From: Cyanobacteria bacterium REEB67
Lineage (GTDB): Bacteria > Cyanobacteriota > Vampirovibrionia > Obscuribacterales > Obscuribacteraceae
Assembly (NCBI GenBank): GCA_018971775.1
Contig: JAGXAB010000005.1
Span: 1-64,000 of the forward strand
Reading direction: 5' to 3'
DNA length: 64,000 nt
Positions 17,208 to 27,011 of the stretch are shown piece after piece. A program made the translations under genes and the position numbers. Position 1 is the stretch's first letter. Every line of letters begins with the position of its first letter. The notes under the pieces were generated by a model. That model was not told the DNA's origin. It did not search any database and saw only the letters and a program-made list of their open reading frames with translations.

Positions 17208-17222
17208 ACTCTAAATTCTCCT

Positions 17223-20200
17223 ATGGAAGACTTTTTGACCAGCCTGATCAAGCAAAAGCTCCTGATCATCTCTCTCTTTATCGCCACCACCATTGTCGGT
17301 GTCCTGGCTCTGCTCAGTCTACCAATCGACGCCTTCCCCGATCTGGCCAACAATCAGGTCCAGATCATTACCGACACCCCCGGCCTCGGCCCCGTCGAAG
17401 TCGAGCAGCTGGTCACCATTCCGCTCGAATCAGTGATGAGCGGTCTGCCCGATGTCGAGTTGACGCGCTCGATTTCGAAATACGGATTGTCAGTTGTCTC
17501 GGTGATCTTTTCAGACAGGGTAAACACCTACTTTGCCAGACAACTGGTGCTCGAGCGTCTACAGAGCGCCCGGGCTCGCCTGCCAAAAGACTCCAATCCA
17601 CAGCTTGGCCCAATTTCCACGGCCATGGGCGAAATCTTTCAGTATCTCGTCGAAGGCAAGGCCTTCACTGCCACAGACCTGAAAACCGCCCAGGACTGGA
17701 ACATCAAATATCAGCTGCGCACCGTTCCCGGCGTCGCCGAGGTCAACACCTGGGGCGGTCTGACCGATGAATACGAAGTGGAGATCGCGCCCACTCTGCT
17801 GCAACAATATGGATTGACCCTCAATGATGTCTTTGAAGCGATAGCGAAAAACAACGAAAACTTCGGCGCCGGCATCATCAATCACGAATCAGAACAGTAT
17901 GTCGTGCGCGGACTTGGCCGGGTCGGGTCATTGAGCGACATTGAAAATATCACGGTCAAGACCAATAACGGTGTGCCGATCCTGGTCAAGAACATCGGCC
18001 GTGTCTACCACGGTTCGGCCCTGCGCCAGGGGGCGGCCTCGCGCGACGGTAGAGGCGAAACAGTCGTCGGTCTGGTGATGATGCTCAAAGGCGAAAACAG
18101 CCGGGCCGTGATCGAGCGCGTCAAGACCCGCCTGCTGCAGATCCAAAAGAGCCTGCCGGAGGGCATGCAGATCATCCCATTTTACGATCAGACATCCCTG
18201 GTCGAACAAACCATCGACACGGTCAAGGACAACCTGCTCAAAGGCGGCTTGCTGGTCATAGTCGTCCTGCTTCTGACCGTCGACAGCCTGCCGGCAGCGC
18301 TGATCTGTGCCGCAGCCATACCGCTCTCGATGATGTTCAGTTTCATGGGCATGAAATTGCTCGGCGTCACGGCCAATATCATGAGTCTGGGCGCCGTGGA
18401 CTTTGGCATGATCGTGGACGGCTCGATCGTCATGGTCGAAAATTCGCTGCGCCACCTCGCTCACAATCAAGGTCCGGATACAAAAGAGCAGATCATCGCC
18501 CAGTCTGTGCGCGAGGTGGCCCGGCCGATTTTGTTCGGGATCATCATTATCACCGTGGTCTATATGCCCATCCTCGGCCTGGAAGGCATGGAATTCAAAC
18601 TCTTCTCGCCAATGGTCGTGACCGTCTCGGCGGCACTGATCGGCTCGCTCTTCGTCTCGCTCTTGCTCGTGCCGGTATTGTGCACGCTGATGCTCAAGCG
18701 CCGGCAAAAAGAAAAGAACAATCTTCTCCTGCATCTGTTGTGGCTCCCTTACGCCTTTGCCTTTCGCTATGCAATCAAATACAAATCGCTGACGCTCTCC
18801 CTGGCGATTGCCGCCTTTGCCGGGGCCCTCGCTCTCATCCCCCTGCTTGGCACCGAATTTGTGCCCCGTCTCGATGAAGGCGATCTGCTTGTCGAAGTAA
18901 AAAACATACCGAGTATTTCGCTGCCGGCGTCGCTAAAAATATCCGCCGAGATCGAGAGCCTGATCAAACAATTTCCGGAAGTAAAAACCGTCGTCGCCCG
19001 GACCGGACGACCAGACCTGGGCACGGATCCGATGGGAGTCTACGCCAGCGATGAATACGTCATCCTCCAGCCGAAGGACAAGTGGCGGGCAGGTATGACC
19101 AAGGATCGCCTCACTCAGCAGATTCGCGAGACTCTGGAAAAAAATATCGCCGGCTCGCAGCTAAATTTCACCCAACCGATTGCCATGCGTGTCGATGAGC
19201 TTGTCTCCGGCGTGCGCGCCGACATCGCTGTAAAAATCTTTGGCGATGATATGACCTTGCTCCAGGATAAGGCGAAGGAGATCGAAGCAATACTCGCCAC
19301 CGTACGCGGTACCACCGATTTGCAGGTAGAAAAACTGGAAGGGTCAGAACAGCTGGCGGTGAGGCCTGACCGCACCCGCATGGCACGCTACGGAGTGAAC
19401 ATCGAAGAAATCAAAAATCTGACCGAGACTGCGGTAATCGGCAAAACAGTCTCGGAGGTGATCGACGGCCGCAAACGGTTTGATATAAAAGTCCGCCTGC
19501 CCAACGGCATCAATCTCGAGCCTGAGGCTCTGCCAAATATGCTCGTCGAATCGACATCGGCTAAACACATCCCGCTCTCGCAGGTAGCGACGGTAACGAC
19601 CGAAGCAGCCATCGATACGATCAACCGCGAGGATGGCCAGCGCCGCATCGTCGTCCAGTGCAATGTGCGCGGTCGCGACATCGGTTCTTTTGTCAAGGAA
19701 TGCCAGGGCAAGATAGACGAAAAAATCAAATTACCGCCGGGCTATAGCCTGAGCTGGGGCGGGCAGTTCGAGAATCAGCAAAGAGCGATGAATAAGCTCT
19801 CCATACTGGTACCGCTTTCGATTGTCACGATCTTTGTGCTTTTGACCGCCACCTTCGGCTCGATGCGCTATGCCTTGATTGTTTTGACCAATGTGCCCTT
19901 TGCTTTGATTGGCGGTGTAATCGCCCTCTATGTGCGCGGTCTCTACTTGAGCGTACCGGCGGCAATCGGCTTCATCGCTCTCTTCGGCGTTGCCGTTTTG
20001 AATGGAGTGGTACTCATATCGCATGTCAACCGATTGGTAGCAGGCGGTATGGATACGGAAGCGGCAGTAACGGAGGGCGTCAAGTCACGCTTCCGTCCTG
20101 TGATCATGACCGCTCTCGTTGCCGCCCTGGGCTTCTTGCCCATGGCCCTATCGACCGGTTCCGGAGCGGAAATCCAGAAGCCCCTGGCGACAGTAGTGAT

Positions 20201-20333
20201 CGGCGGCTTGATCAGCTCGACCATGCTTACTCTGCTCGTTTTGCCGGTTGTCTATTGTTTGATGGCCGGGCGCAAAAAAGACCAGCCGATTAAAGCAGAA
20301 ACGCCCCAATCGCTGGACTCTATTGAATCGTAA
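17223..20333 (+). CDS. CzcA/CusA-family heavy-metal RND transporter
   Basis: This 1036-residue proton-driven inner-membrane pump has 12 membrane helices and two large periplasmic loops. The TM4 signature DFGMIVDGSIVMVEN (residues ~391-406) fits the HME pattern DFGxxxDGxxxxVEN associated with divalent cations (Co/Zn/Cd/Ni) rather than the Cu/Ag pattern; exact metal specificity is not readable from sequence. The ends are intact (MEDFLTSLIKQKLLIISLFI; PLATVVIGGLISSTMLTLLVLP). It pairs with the adaptor 15 bases upstream. The outer-membrane channel must be supplied from elsewhere. Confidence 0.93.
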   Translation: MEDFLTSLIKQKLLIISLFIATTIVGVLALLSLPIDAFPDLANNQVQIITDTPGLGPVEVEQLVTIPLESVMSGLPDVELTRSISKYGLSVVSVIFSDRVNTYFARQLVLERLQSARARLPKDSNPQLGPISTAMGEIFQYLVEGKAFTATDLKTAQDWNIKYQLRTVPGVAEVNTWGGLTDEYEVEIAPTLLQQYGLTLNDVFEAIAKNNENFGAGIINHESEQYVVRGLGRVGSLSDIENITVKTNNGVPILVKNIGRVYHGSALRQGAASRDGRGETVVGLVMMLKGENSRAVIERVKTRLLQIQKSLPEGMQIIPFYDQTSLVEQTIDTVKDNLLKGGLLVIVVLLLTVDSLPAALICAAAIPLSMMFSFMGMKLLGVTANIMSLGAVDFGMIVDGSIVMVENSLRHLAHNQGPDTKEQIIAQSVREVARPILFGIIIITVVYMPILGLEGMEFKLFSPMVVTVSAALIGSLFVSLLLVPVLCTLMLKRRQKEKNNLLLHLLWLPYAFAFRYAIKYKSLTLSLAIAAFAGALALIPLLGTEFVPRLDEGDLLVEVKNIPSISLPASLKISAEIESLIKQFPEVKTVVARTGRPDLGTDPMGVYASDEYVILQPKDKWRAGMTKDRLTQQIRETLEKNIAGSQLNFTQPIAMRVDELVSGVRADIAVKIFGDDMTLLQDKAKEIEAILATVRGTTDLQVEKLEGSEQLAVRPDRTRMARYGVNIEEIKNLTETAVIGKTVSEVIDGRKRFDIKVRLPNGINLEPEALPNMLVESTSAKHIPLSQVATVTTEAAIDTINREDGQRRIVVQCNVRGRDIGSFVKECQGKIDEKIKLPPGYSLSWGGQFENQQRAMNKLSILVPLSIVTIFVLLTATFGSMRYALIVLTNVPFALIGGVIALYVRGLYLSVPAAIGFIALFGVAVLNGVVLISHVNRLVAGGMDTEAAVTEGVKSRFRPVIMTALVAALGFLPMALSTGSGAEIQKPLATVVIGGLISSTMLTLLVLPVVYCLMAGRKKDQPIKAETPQSLDSIES

Positions 20334-20378
20334 TTTGATGGCCGTAGAGGTCGGCTGCCGCGAGCCAGAGAAAGCTCC

Positions 20379-20768
20379 CTACAGCTCGTTAGATTGAAAG
20401 AGATTCTCTTCTTTTTTGCGCAGGTCTTTGACGGCCTCTTTTAATTTGCAGACGGCCTCTTCGTAATCCTTGCCGTCGATGTCGGCGGTCAAACGCATGA
20501 GCTTGTCGAGCACCAGCCGCACTTGCGAATGTGTTTCCTCGCAGATGGAGAGGCCTTCCGGCTCAGCCTGAGAACGCAGCATCGGGTAAAGGTCTTTGGC
20601 CTCGACTGTATTGACATGAGACAGACAGGTCGAAACTTCACTGATTAGACTTTCACGTTCTGATTTGTTATCAGTCTTATTGTACTGATCAAAAAGGCGC
20701 ATGATCTCTTCATACTTATCTCGGACATCTTTTACGGCTTCTGTTTGTTCATGATGGGCGGTAGTCAT
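20379..20768 (-). CDS. Hemerythrin-like HHE-domain protein with missing iron ligands
   Basis: This 129-residue four-helix protein has the outline of an HHE hemerythrin domain. It keeps His51 and Glu56 followed by DLYP (HVNTVEAKDLYPML), His80 (EETHSQVRLVLDKL) and the closing EENLF. The first-helix DH motif reads DVRDKYEEI, and the last-helix HxxxEE histidine is Arg117 (LRKKEENLF). Hemerythrins bind a di-iron centre and sense or carry O2, NO or iron; with two ligands gone, normal di-iron binding is doubtful. The gene is divergent from tag with 81 bases between starts. Confidence 0.65.
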   Translation of the reverse strand: MTTAHHEQTEAVKDVRDKYEEIMRLFDQYNKTDNKSERESLISEVSTCLSHVNTVEAKDLYPMLRSQAEPEGLSICEETHSQVRLVLDKLMRLTADIDGKDYEEAVCKLKEAVKDLRKKEENLFQSNEL

Positions 20769-20849
20769 AGTTCATTTCCCTAATCAGATTTGCAAGGGAT
20801 ACGACAGGCCAGCCGGCCGATCGGTTCCCAACCAAGAGAGCGAGATTTA

Positions 20850-21446
20850 ATGATGAAAACCCTGCAACGCTGCGCCTGGGCCAAAAACGACCCCCAAATG
20901 TGCGCTTACCATGACCAGGAATGGGGCGTCCCCGAGGTCGACAGTCGGGCCCTCTGGGAGAAATTGATGCTCGACGGCTTTCAGGCCGGTCTATCCTGGC
21001 AAACTATCCTGCGCAAACGCGAAGCCTTTCGTAAGGCTTTCAAAAACTTCGACCCGGTCAAAGTTGCAGCCTTTAAGGAGGCGCAAATCGAAGCGCTGAT
21101 GCAGGATGAAAAAATCATCCGCTCGCGCTCAAAGATAGTTGCCACCGTAGGCAATGCCAGGATCTATCTGCAAATGCAAAAAGAGGGCGAGGATTTCGCT
21201 CAGTTTATCTGGTCGATGGCAGGCGGAAAACCGATTCAAAACAACGGCAAGGGCGAATGTTTCGAAGTGCCGGTAAGCAGCGAACTCTCTTGCGAAATAT
21301 CAAAGGCACTGAAAAAGAAAGGCTTCAAATTCGTTGGGCCGGTCATTGTCTATGCCTGGCTGCAGGCCTGCGGCATCATCAACGACCATCACCCTGATTG
21401 TTTCCGTCAAAAAGAGTGTCGCGCTCTGGCCAGGGATTTCAAATAA
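20850..21446 (+). CDS. tag: DNA-3-methyladenine glycosylase I
   Basis: This 198-residue monofunctional glycosylase removes 3-methyladenine from alkylated DNA. The start MMKTLQRCAWAKNDPQMCAYHDQEWGVP carries the conserved N-terminal Cys/Trp pattern with the zinc ligands, and HDQEWG is the family signature. GLSWQTILRKREAFRKAF contains the helix-hairpin-helix lead. The C-terminal HHPDCFRQKEC supplies further zinc ligands. GAGAGCGAG precedes the ATG pair. The gene is convergent with the TPR-membrane gene, with 32 bases between stops. Confidence 0.95.
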   Translation: MMKTLQRCAWAKNDPQMCAYHDQEWGVPEVDSRALWEKLMLDGFQAGLSWQTILRKREAFRKAFKNFDPVKVAAFKEAQIEALMQDEKIIRSRSKIVATVGNARIYLQMQKEGEDFAQFIWSMAGGKPIQNNGKGECFEVPVSSELSCEISKALKKKGFKFVGPVIVYAWLQACGIINDHHPDCFRQKECRALARDFK

Positions 21447-21478
21447 ATTTCGAAGATCTTGACGGGACATGGAAAGAC

Positions 21479-24262
21479 TCAAGTAAAAATCTTCTCTTCC
21501 TGATGTTCACGCTGCCAGCGCAGGACGATGCCTTCTTCGGGAGAGGCCTGTGCTTCTTCAATAAGCTTGCTGGAGATTACGGTGGAAGCGGCTGTAAGCG
21601 GTAAAGAAGATGAGGGCTTTGAGCTTTTCGAGGATTTTGCCTCAGTGCCATTTTGGTAAGCAGCGCTCTCGAGGGCGGAACGTGCCATGACGGCGCTCGG
21701 GGAAACAAGAGGTGAAGCTATGCGGCGAACCTCATCGGCACCACTTGCTCCGCCCAAAACCGACGCTGATTGCCAGGGCTGAGCGAATTCCCCCTCTCTT
21801 TGACGACTGGTGAAAATTAGCGTATCGGGGCGGACACCAAATTTTTCACCGACTTTCCGCCAGCGTTCAATCACCAGCCCTCGTCCGGGAAAAGTGACGC
21901 AATCGCCGAATATTTTGCGCGCACTGAGATAATTTTTGCGAGCCAGCTCGCAATAATTGCTCTGACCGCGACTGGCGACAAGCTCGATTTCGGCGCGCCC
22001 GACACAAAATTCAAAGCCGATGAAGGAGCGGGCATATCCCCATTTAGACAATTGCCTGTGGGCGGCGGCAAGTAATTTGAAGCATTCGTCAACGCGGCCG
22101 TGGCTGTTCAAGATACTTGCTTGGGCCAAGCGGGCCCGGACGTATAAAGAGGCGCGCTCAGCGATCACGCACAATTCATCCTCAAAATTGGACACCAATT
22201 TACCGGCATCTTCGGTCAATCGCTGGGCTTCGCCATTGTATTTGGCCTGATAAAAAACTTCAGCGAGGTCAAGATAGGCGGCAACCAGTTTGAGCTCGAG
22301 CTGCCAGTAAGGTATGGTGGCATAGATATTGCGGAAATAGCCAAGCAGGCCCTTGCTCGAAGGGGTCTTGTTAATCTTTTGCTCGAGTAGATCGATCACC
22401 TGCTTGTACATTTGCTTGGCGCGCGAATAATTATTGCGCTTGCAATAGAGACGACCGATTTCACTGAGTAGTGAGCAGTAGGCAAAAATATCAAAATCCT
22501 TGCCCACATCACGCAGCGCTTCGGTCAGAATCTTTTCCGCCTGCTTATCATCACCGCGCTCCGAGTAAATCAGGGCAAGCGACATCTTGGCCGCAATCGT
22601 CAATTGGTCGTGGCGACCGCGCGAACGCTCGTAGCGGAGGATCGCCTGGCGCAAATAATCCTCGCCTACCATACGCAAATCGGCACCGCCCCCAACGGCA
22701 AGCAAACAGCTCCCGTACATCTCGAGCATGCTAATCACTAACCAGTGGTCGATACCAAAAAAATATTCTTTGATCGTCGCAGCGGAGTTAAAAGCCTTGC
22801 TAGCCTGAGGGCGCTGACGCAAACCAAGCAAAATGTAGGCAAGCATTTCAGGACAGAAGATCAAGAAATAGGCAAAACAGGCCTTGAACGTCAGGCCCAG
22901 GGAGATCCCTTTCAATTCCTCGGAAGCACTGATCTTATTCGGCCGCTGACCTCTGTATTGAGGCCTCGGCGTGAATCGCTCATGAAAGTCGGCGTCCCAG
23001 AGATACGGCAGACCGGCCACCGGTACGCTTTGCCGACTGTAAAAATTCAGTACCTCGGCGACATTGCCCAGACGATATTTTTCCACTTCACCGGCGGGAC
23101 GTTTCAAAATACTATCCATCCACCAGCTCACCTGTTTTTTCTGAGCTCGGGTCAGGGAGTTAGTCTGCGCGGTAGCTTGCAGTGCCTGCGCGGCGGCATA
23201 TTTTGCCTGCGAGATCTGCTCGAAAAAGAGATGCTCACTGAACAATGCTTCTTTCAAAGCCGGATGTCCGGCCAGTGACAGACAGAGAGCCCAGTAGATT
23301 GTGAGAGATTTGATGACGACAAGAATGCCGCCAAAACCGAAACCAACAAGAGTGCGCTTCAAAGAAAGCGATTTATAAGGCGGCATATAGCGCACCATCA
23401 TGCAGATCGAGACGAATAGCGCGGTGATAGCACCCCCGCAAGCAAGCACGGAAGGGTCGGCGGCACCGACGACCAGCCCCATGCCGTAATTGCGCAACGC
23501 TGCCCAGCCGGTCACGACCACGGCAAACCAGGAAGCCAGCAATGAAGTCTTGATGATCATTCGCGCCATGCCGGCGCCGCCACTTTCAGCGACAATGCCA
23601 TCGCGATCGCGCGATTTGAGGAAATGAAGGAAAAGAGCAAACGGTAGCAGCGCCGCAAAAAAAGAATAGATCGGCAGCGCCACGCGCAAAAGCCACTCGG
23701 CGACTTGCTTCATCTGCAAGGCGCGCAATTCATGGAAGAGAGCCAGATCGCTCGAGCTATAAGCGAGACAGGGCGTTTTCGGACCGAGCAGCAGGGCAAA
23801 CCGGCGAGCGTTTTCAAACTCCTGGCGAGCACCGTCATAGTCATCTTGCTGCAATAGATAAAAGGCCAGCTTACGGTGAAAGACCCACTGTACGAAGTTT
23901 ACACTGCCTTCGTAGGCAATTTGATTGCCGGGCTCTGGCGTATACCGGCCCCTGGCAAGAAGCTCACGAGCGCTGGTCAGACCGTCGTTGAGCATAGCGA
24001 CGTTCTGCGGACGAGAACCGGGAGATCCAAAAGATCCGTGATTATAGTCCTCCGCCTTACTCTGCAAAGGATTGATCACGACCGGATAGCTATGCATGAA
24101 ACGCTGTTTGCTGTGCGGCAGCATGACACTGGTGGCAAAAGCAATTTCCTGGCGGGGATGACGCTCGACTAAACGGCCCAGACTGAGAAAATCGGAGCGC
24201 AGAGACAGCCCAGTCAGTAGCAAAAGCAGGCTCAGCCAGATCAAAGGCCAGTGCTTTTTCAA
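21479..24262 (-). CDS. Multi-pass membrane protein with C-terminal TPR domain
   Basis: This protein has 927 residues from the TTG at 24262, chosen because CCAGGAAG lies eight bases upstream and the product then starts KKHWPLIWLSLLLLLTGLSL, a signal anchor; an upstream TTG at 24367 would add 35 unlikely residues. Five more hydrophobic helices follow (e.g. YSFFAALLPFALFLHFL, IIKTSLLASWFAVVVTGWA, FACFAYFLIF-like near 495). From ~540 a TPR region begins (HDQLTIAAKMSLALIYSERG, FAYCSLLSEIGRLYCKRN). A polar tail of ~150 residues ends in a Ser-rich stretch. The function is unknown. It lies 183 bases downstream of the secreted TPR gene and mutS on the same strand. Confidence 0.75.
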   Translation of the reverse strand: MKKHWPLIWLSLLLLLTGLSLRSDFLSLGRLVERHPRQEIAFATSVMLPHSKQRFMHSYPVVINPLQSKAEDYNHGSFGSPGSRPQNVAMLNDGLTSARELLARGRYTPEPGNQIAYEGSVNFVQWVFHRKLAFYLLQQDDYDGARQEFENARRFALLLGPKTPCLAYSSSDLALFHELRALQMKQVAEWLLRVALPIYSFFAALLPFALFLHFLKSRDRDGIVAESGGAGMARMIIKTSLLASWFAVVVTGWAALRNYGMGLVVGAADPSVLACGGAITALFVSICMMVRYMPPYKSLSLKRTLVGFGFGGILVVIKSLTIYWALCLSLAGHPALKEALFSEHLFFEQISQAKYAAAQALQATAQTNSLTRAQKKQVSWWMDSILKRPAGEVEKYRLGNVAEVLNFYSRQSVPVAGLPYLWDADFHERFTPRPQYRGQRPNKISASEELKGISLGLTFKACFAYFLIFCPEMLAYILLGLRQRPQASKAFNSAATIKEYFFGIDHWLVISMLEMYGSCLLAVGGGADLRMVGEDYLRQAILRYERSRGRHDQLTIAAKMSLALIYSERGDDKQAEKILTEALRDVGKDFDIFAYCSLLSEIGRLYCKRNNYSRAKQMYKQVIDLLEQKINKTPSSKGLLGYFRNIYATIPYWQLELKLVAAYLDLAEVFYQAKYNGEAQRLTEDAGKLVSNFEDELCVIAERASLYVRARLAQASILNSHGRVDECFKLLAAAHRQLSKWGYARSFIGFEFCVGRAEIELVASRGQSNYCELARKNYLSARKIFGDCVTFPGRGLVIERWRKVGEKFGVRPDTLIFTSRQREGEFAQPWQSASVLGGASGADEVRRIASPLVSPSAVMARSALESAAYQNGTEAKSSKSSKPSSSLPLTAASTVISSKLIEEAQASPEEGIVLRWQREHQEEKIFT

Positions 24263-24445
24263 AGCACTATCTTCCTGGAAGCGCGGCGTGGCGGGGGGCT
24301 GTAGCAATTGCCTGTCTCCGCTGATGACCAAAATTCCACCATAGCCCGGTAACGGACGGGTTGTCAACGGGGTTTTGGATAGACGTAAACTTAAAGCAGC
24401 GCCGCGCTGGCAAAAGCCAGTCCGGAGGACCGTAATTTGCAGTCG

Positions 24446-26992
24446 CTAGTTGGCCGAAGCAGCTTTCGTCCGACTTTCGAGCTGAGCAATTTCCGCTTCC
24501 TCTTTCTGCGCCTCGCGGGCCAGGGCCTGTTTTCGATAATTGCCGAGCAGGGCGCGATGGGCGTCGAGACAACAGGGGTAAAGCTCGATTGCTTTTTTGA
24601 AACTTTCCATGGCATCGTGATTTTTGCCGACAGCCTGCTGTGCTTCACCGGTGGTGACATAGGCCTGAGCGTAATAGGGATTGATCTCGAGGGCGCGGTG
24701 ACTGGCGTCGAGGGCACCCTGGTTGTCGCCTTTTTTGAGGAGGATTTCGGCGAGCAGGAGACTGGCCGGATAACATTTGTCGTACTGGCTGAGGCCGGCT
24801 CTGGCGCTGGCCAGAGCACCATCGAGGTCGCCCTGATTGAACAATATTCTCGCTTTTTCGCAGAGCACTCGAGCGGCCATCGGCTTATCGTCGCCCCTGG
24901 CCGCTTCCGCGAGCGGCACCGCCGGTGATATCGCCTCCAGCGCCTTTTTATTGTCTCCTGAAAGTCTGCCAATAGCGGCGTCGTAAAGGCAATACGCCAG
25001 GCTCGACCGTTCGGCGGCGGGCACGACATCGAGCGCTTGCCTGGCTAAAGTGGGTTGGCCGGCATCGAGGAAGGATTCGATCATGCCATAGCGTAATACT
25101 TTCTGACGCTCTTCCGGCAAGTCGCCAAAGGCTGCAAGGAGAGCCTTAGCGCTGCTTGCGTTGAGGTCACGCATCAATTTGCACCGAGCCATGAAGAAAC
25201 GATCTTCGTTGCTTGCGCCTTTACCCTGGTAGATGGCGAGGATGCTTTCGAATTGACTGGTGGCATCGCCAAAGCGTCCCTCGTCATAGAGCAGGTAGGC
25301 GAGTGAACGCATCACATCGAGTGGGCTCGGATCATCGGGCATGGCTGTCGGAGAGAGTTTTTGCAAAGCCATAGCGGTGACGAAGGCGGCCTCGGCCTGC
25401 ATATAATCATCATTTTCGGCGTAGCAAAAGCCGAGTGCGACGAGATCCTTGACCGAAGTCGGCAAAATATTCAAGGCACGGGTGTACGATTTTGCTGCCA
25501 GAGCATACTGTTTCTGCTGCATGTAATAAGCAGCGAGAGCGCGGTGCGGAGCAGGGTCAGTCTGATTGAGATTGGCCGAAGCGACGAATTCTTCGATTGC
25601 TTTTTCTCTGTCCCCGCTGGCCAGCAACACCGCCGCATAGCCCATGTGTAAATCAGCGCTGTTTGGACGCTTCGCCAGCTGCTCCTGATAGGCGGCGATC
25701 AAATCGGGATAGCGCTTTTCTTCGATCAGCAATTTGAACAACTTCTCGCGGGCCACCTGATTTTCGGCGTCGGCGGCGAGAGCTTCTTTGTAATTGTCGA
25801 TTGCTTTGTTTTTATTGCCGGCGGCCAGATTGAGACTGGCCAGCTCGGTCAGCTCGAAGCCCTTGTCCTTGCTCAAATCGACAGCCACCATCTGATCGGC
25901 GATAGCGCCGCTCAGATCTTTCTGGAAGCGCTTGATGGCGGCGCGATTGCGATAATATTTCGCCACCCGCGTGTCTTCGGAGATGGCCAGATCGAGCTCC
26001 TTGAGAGCTTCGCGCAATCGCCATTGTTGAGTGAGGATCTGAGCCAGACGGAAGTGACTGACCGCCCGGCGCGGCTCGATGCGAATGCCCTCGGCGGCGA
26101 CATCGGTGGCACCGTCAAAATCATTGCGCGCCAGCTTGATTTCGACGAGCATGTCGCGCGCTTCGTCGAGCCTGGGCTCGGCCAAAAGCGCCTTGGTCAG
26201 GGCATCTTCAGCGAGAGCATTGTCCTTGAGACGCTTCTGAGCGAGAAAACCAATGGTGCGATAGCCCCAGGCAAAGCGCGGGTCGATATCAGTCGAACGT
26301 CTGGCGTAAAGCACCGCTTTTGCCGCGTCTCCTTTTTTACCGGCCACGGCGGCGAGGGCAAAATTGTAGAGACTATCGCCACTGCAAATTTCCGGAGCGA
26401 GCTTGAGAGTATTCTCCGCATCATCGAGCTTGTTCTGACCGACCTGATCGAAGGCCTTGATTACAAGCGCATTGCCCAGCATGCGTTTTTCATCGTCGCT
26501 TTTGGCCAGAGCGCTGTCGAAGCACTCTTTGTCCATAGAAGCGACAGTACGTGTTAGCACATCGTACTGAGACTGGTACATCAGGGCAAAGGCCAGCCAG
26601 GCCTGACGATAGCTGTCGAGCAATTGCCGATGCTGACCTTTTTTGCTTTCGGCCAGCTGTTTCGTCAGACGAGCTTCGACCGCTTTCCAGTCACCACTAT
26701 TGATCAATGTAAGGGTTTCACCATCGAGGGCCTGATTGCCGACACGGGTCGAGAGACGCCCGGATCTGCCTTTGTGTTCTCTTTTATTGCCCTCGCTGAC
26801 CTTGTGGTCTCTGGACTTGTGGTCTCTGGATTTATGATCTCTGGATGTATGTTCTGGGGACTTCTGCTCACTGTCTTTAGCACTCTTCGCCATCGTCGGC
26901 GCATAAGACTGAACCAGGCAGAGGCTGAGAGCAAGTGCGAAGGAAAGATTGACGCGCGGTTTTTGTCCTGAAACTTTCATAGATCCTGCCAT
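24446..26992 (-). CDS. Large secreted TPR protein
   Basis: This 848-residue protein has a signal peptide (VNLSFALALSLCLVQSYAPTMA), then a very basic linker with tandem SRDHK units (residues ~50-75). At least fifteen TPR-like helix pairs follow to the end (ALVIKAFDQVGQNKLDDAENTL, NPYYAQAYVTTGEAQQAVGKN). It is predicted to be extracytoplasmic, a large protein-interaction solenoid. Its start lies only 19 bases after the mutS stop, so it is probably translated from the same message. No enzymatic domain is visible. Confidence 0.85.
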   Translation of the reverse strand: MAGSMKVSGQKPRVNLSFALALSLCLVQSYAPTMAKSAKDSEQKSPEHTSRDHKSRDHKSRDHKVSEGNKREHKGRSGRLSTRVGNQALDGETLTLINSGDWKAVEARLTKQLAESKKGQHRQLLDSYRQAWLAFALMYQSQYDVLTRTVASMDKECFDSALAKSDDEKRMLGNALVIKAFDQVGQNKLDDAENTLKLAPEICSGDSLYNFALAAVAGKKGDAAKAVLYARRSTDIDPRFAWGYRTIGFLAQKRLKDNALAEDALTKALLAEPRLDEARDMLVEIKLARNDFDGATDVAAEGIRIEPRRAVSHFRLAQILTQQWRLREALKELDLAISEDTRVAKYYRNRAAIKRFQKDLSGAIADQMVAVDLSKDKGFELTELASLNLAAGNKNKAIDNYKEALAADAENQVAREKLFKLLIEEKRYPDLIAAYQEQLAKRPNSADLHMGYAAVLLASGDREKAIEEFVASANLNQTDPAPHRALAAYYMQQKQYALAAKSYTRALNILPTSVKDLVALGFCYAENDDYMQAEAAFVTAMALQKLSPTAMPDDPSPLDVMRSLAYLLYDEGRFGDATSQFESILAIYQGKGASNEDRFFMARCKLMRDLNASSAKALLAAFGDLPEERQKVLRYGMIESFLDAGQPTLARQALDVVPAAERSSLAYCLYDAAIGRLSGDNKKALEAISPAVPLAEAARGDDKPMAARVLCEKARILFNQGDLDGALASARAGLSQYDKCYPASLLLAEILLKKGDNQGALDASHRALEINPYYAQAYVTTGEAQQAVGKNHDAMESFKKAIELYPCCLDAHRALLGNYRKQALAREAQKEEAEIAQLESRTKAASAN
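26796..26855 (-). repeat. Four 15-bp tandem repeats encoding SRDHK
   Basis: Four consecutive 15-bp units (CTGGACTTGTGGTCT-type on the plus strand) encode Ser-Arg-Asp-His-Lys repeats in the linker of the secreted TPR protein. The units have diverged at two or three positions each. Copy number changes would keep the frame. Confidence 0.85.
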
Positions 26993-27011
26993 AGAGATTT
27001 GCCTGCACTTT

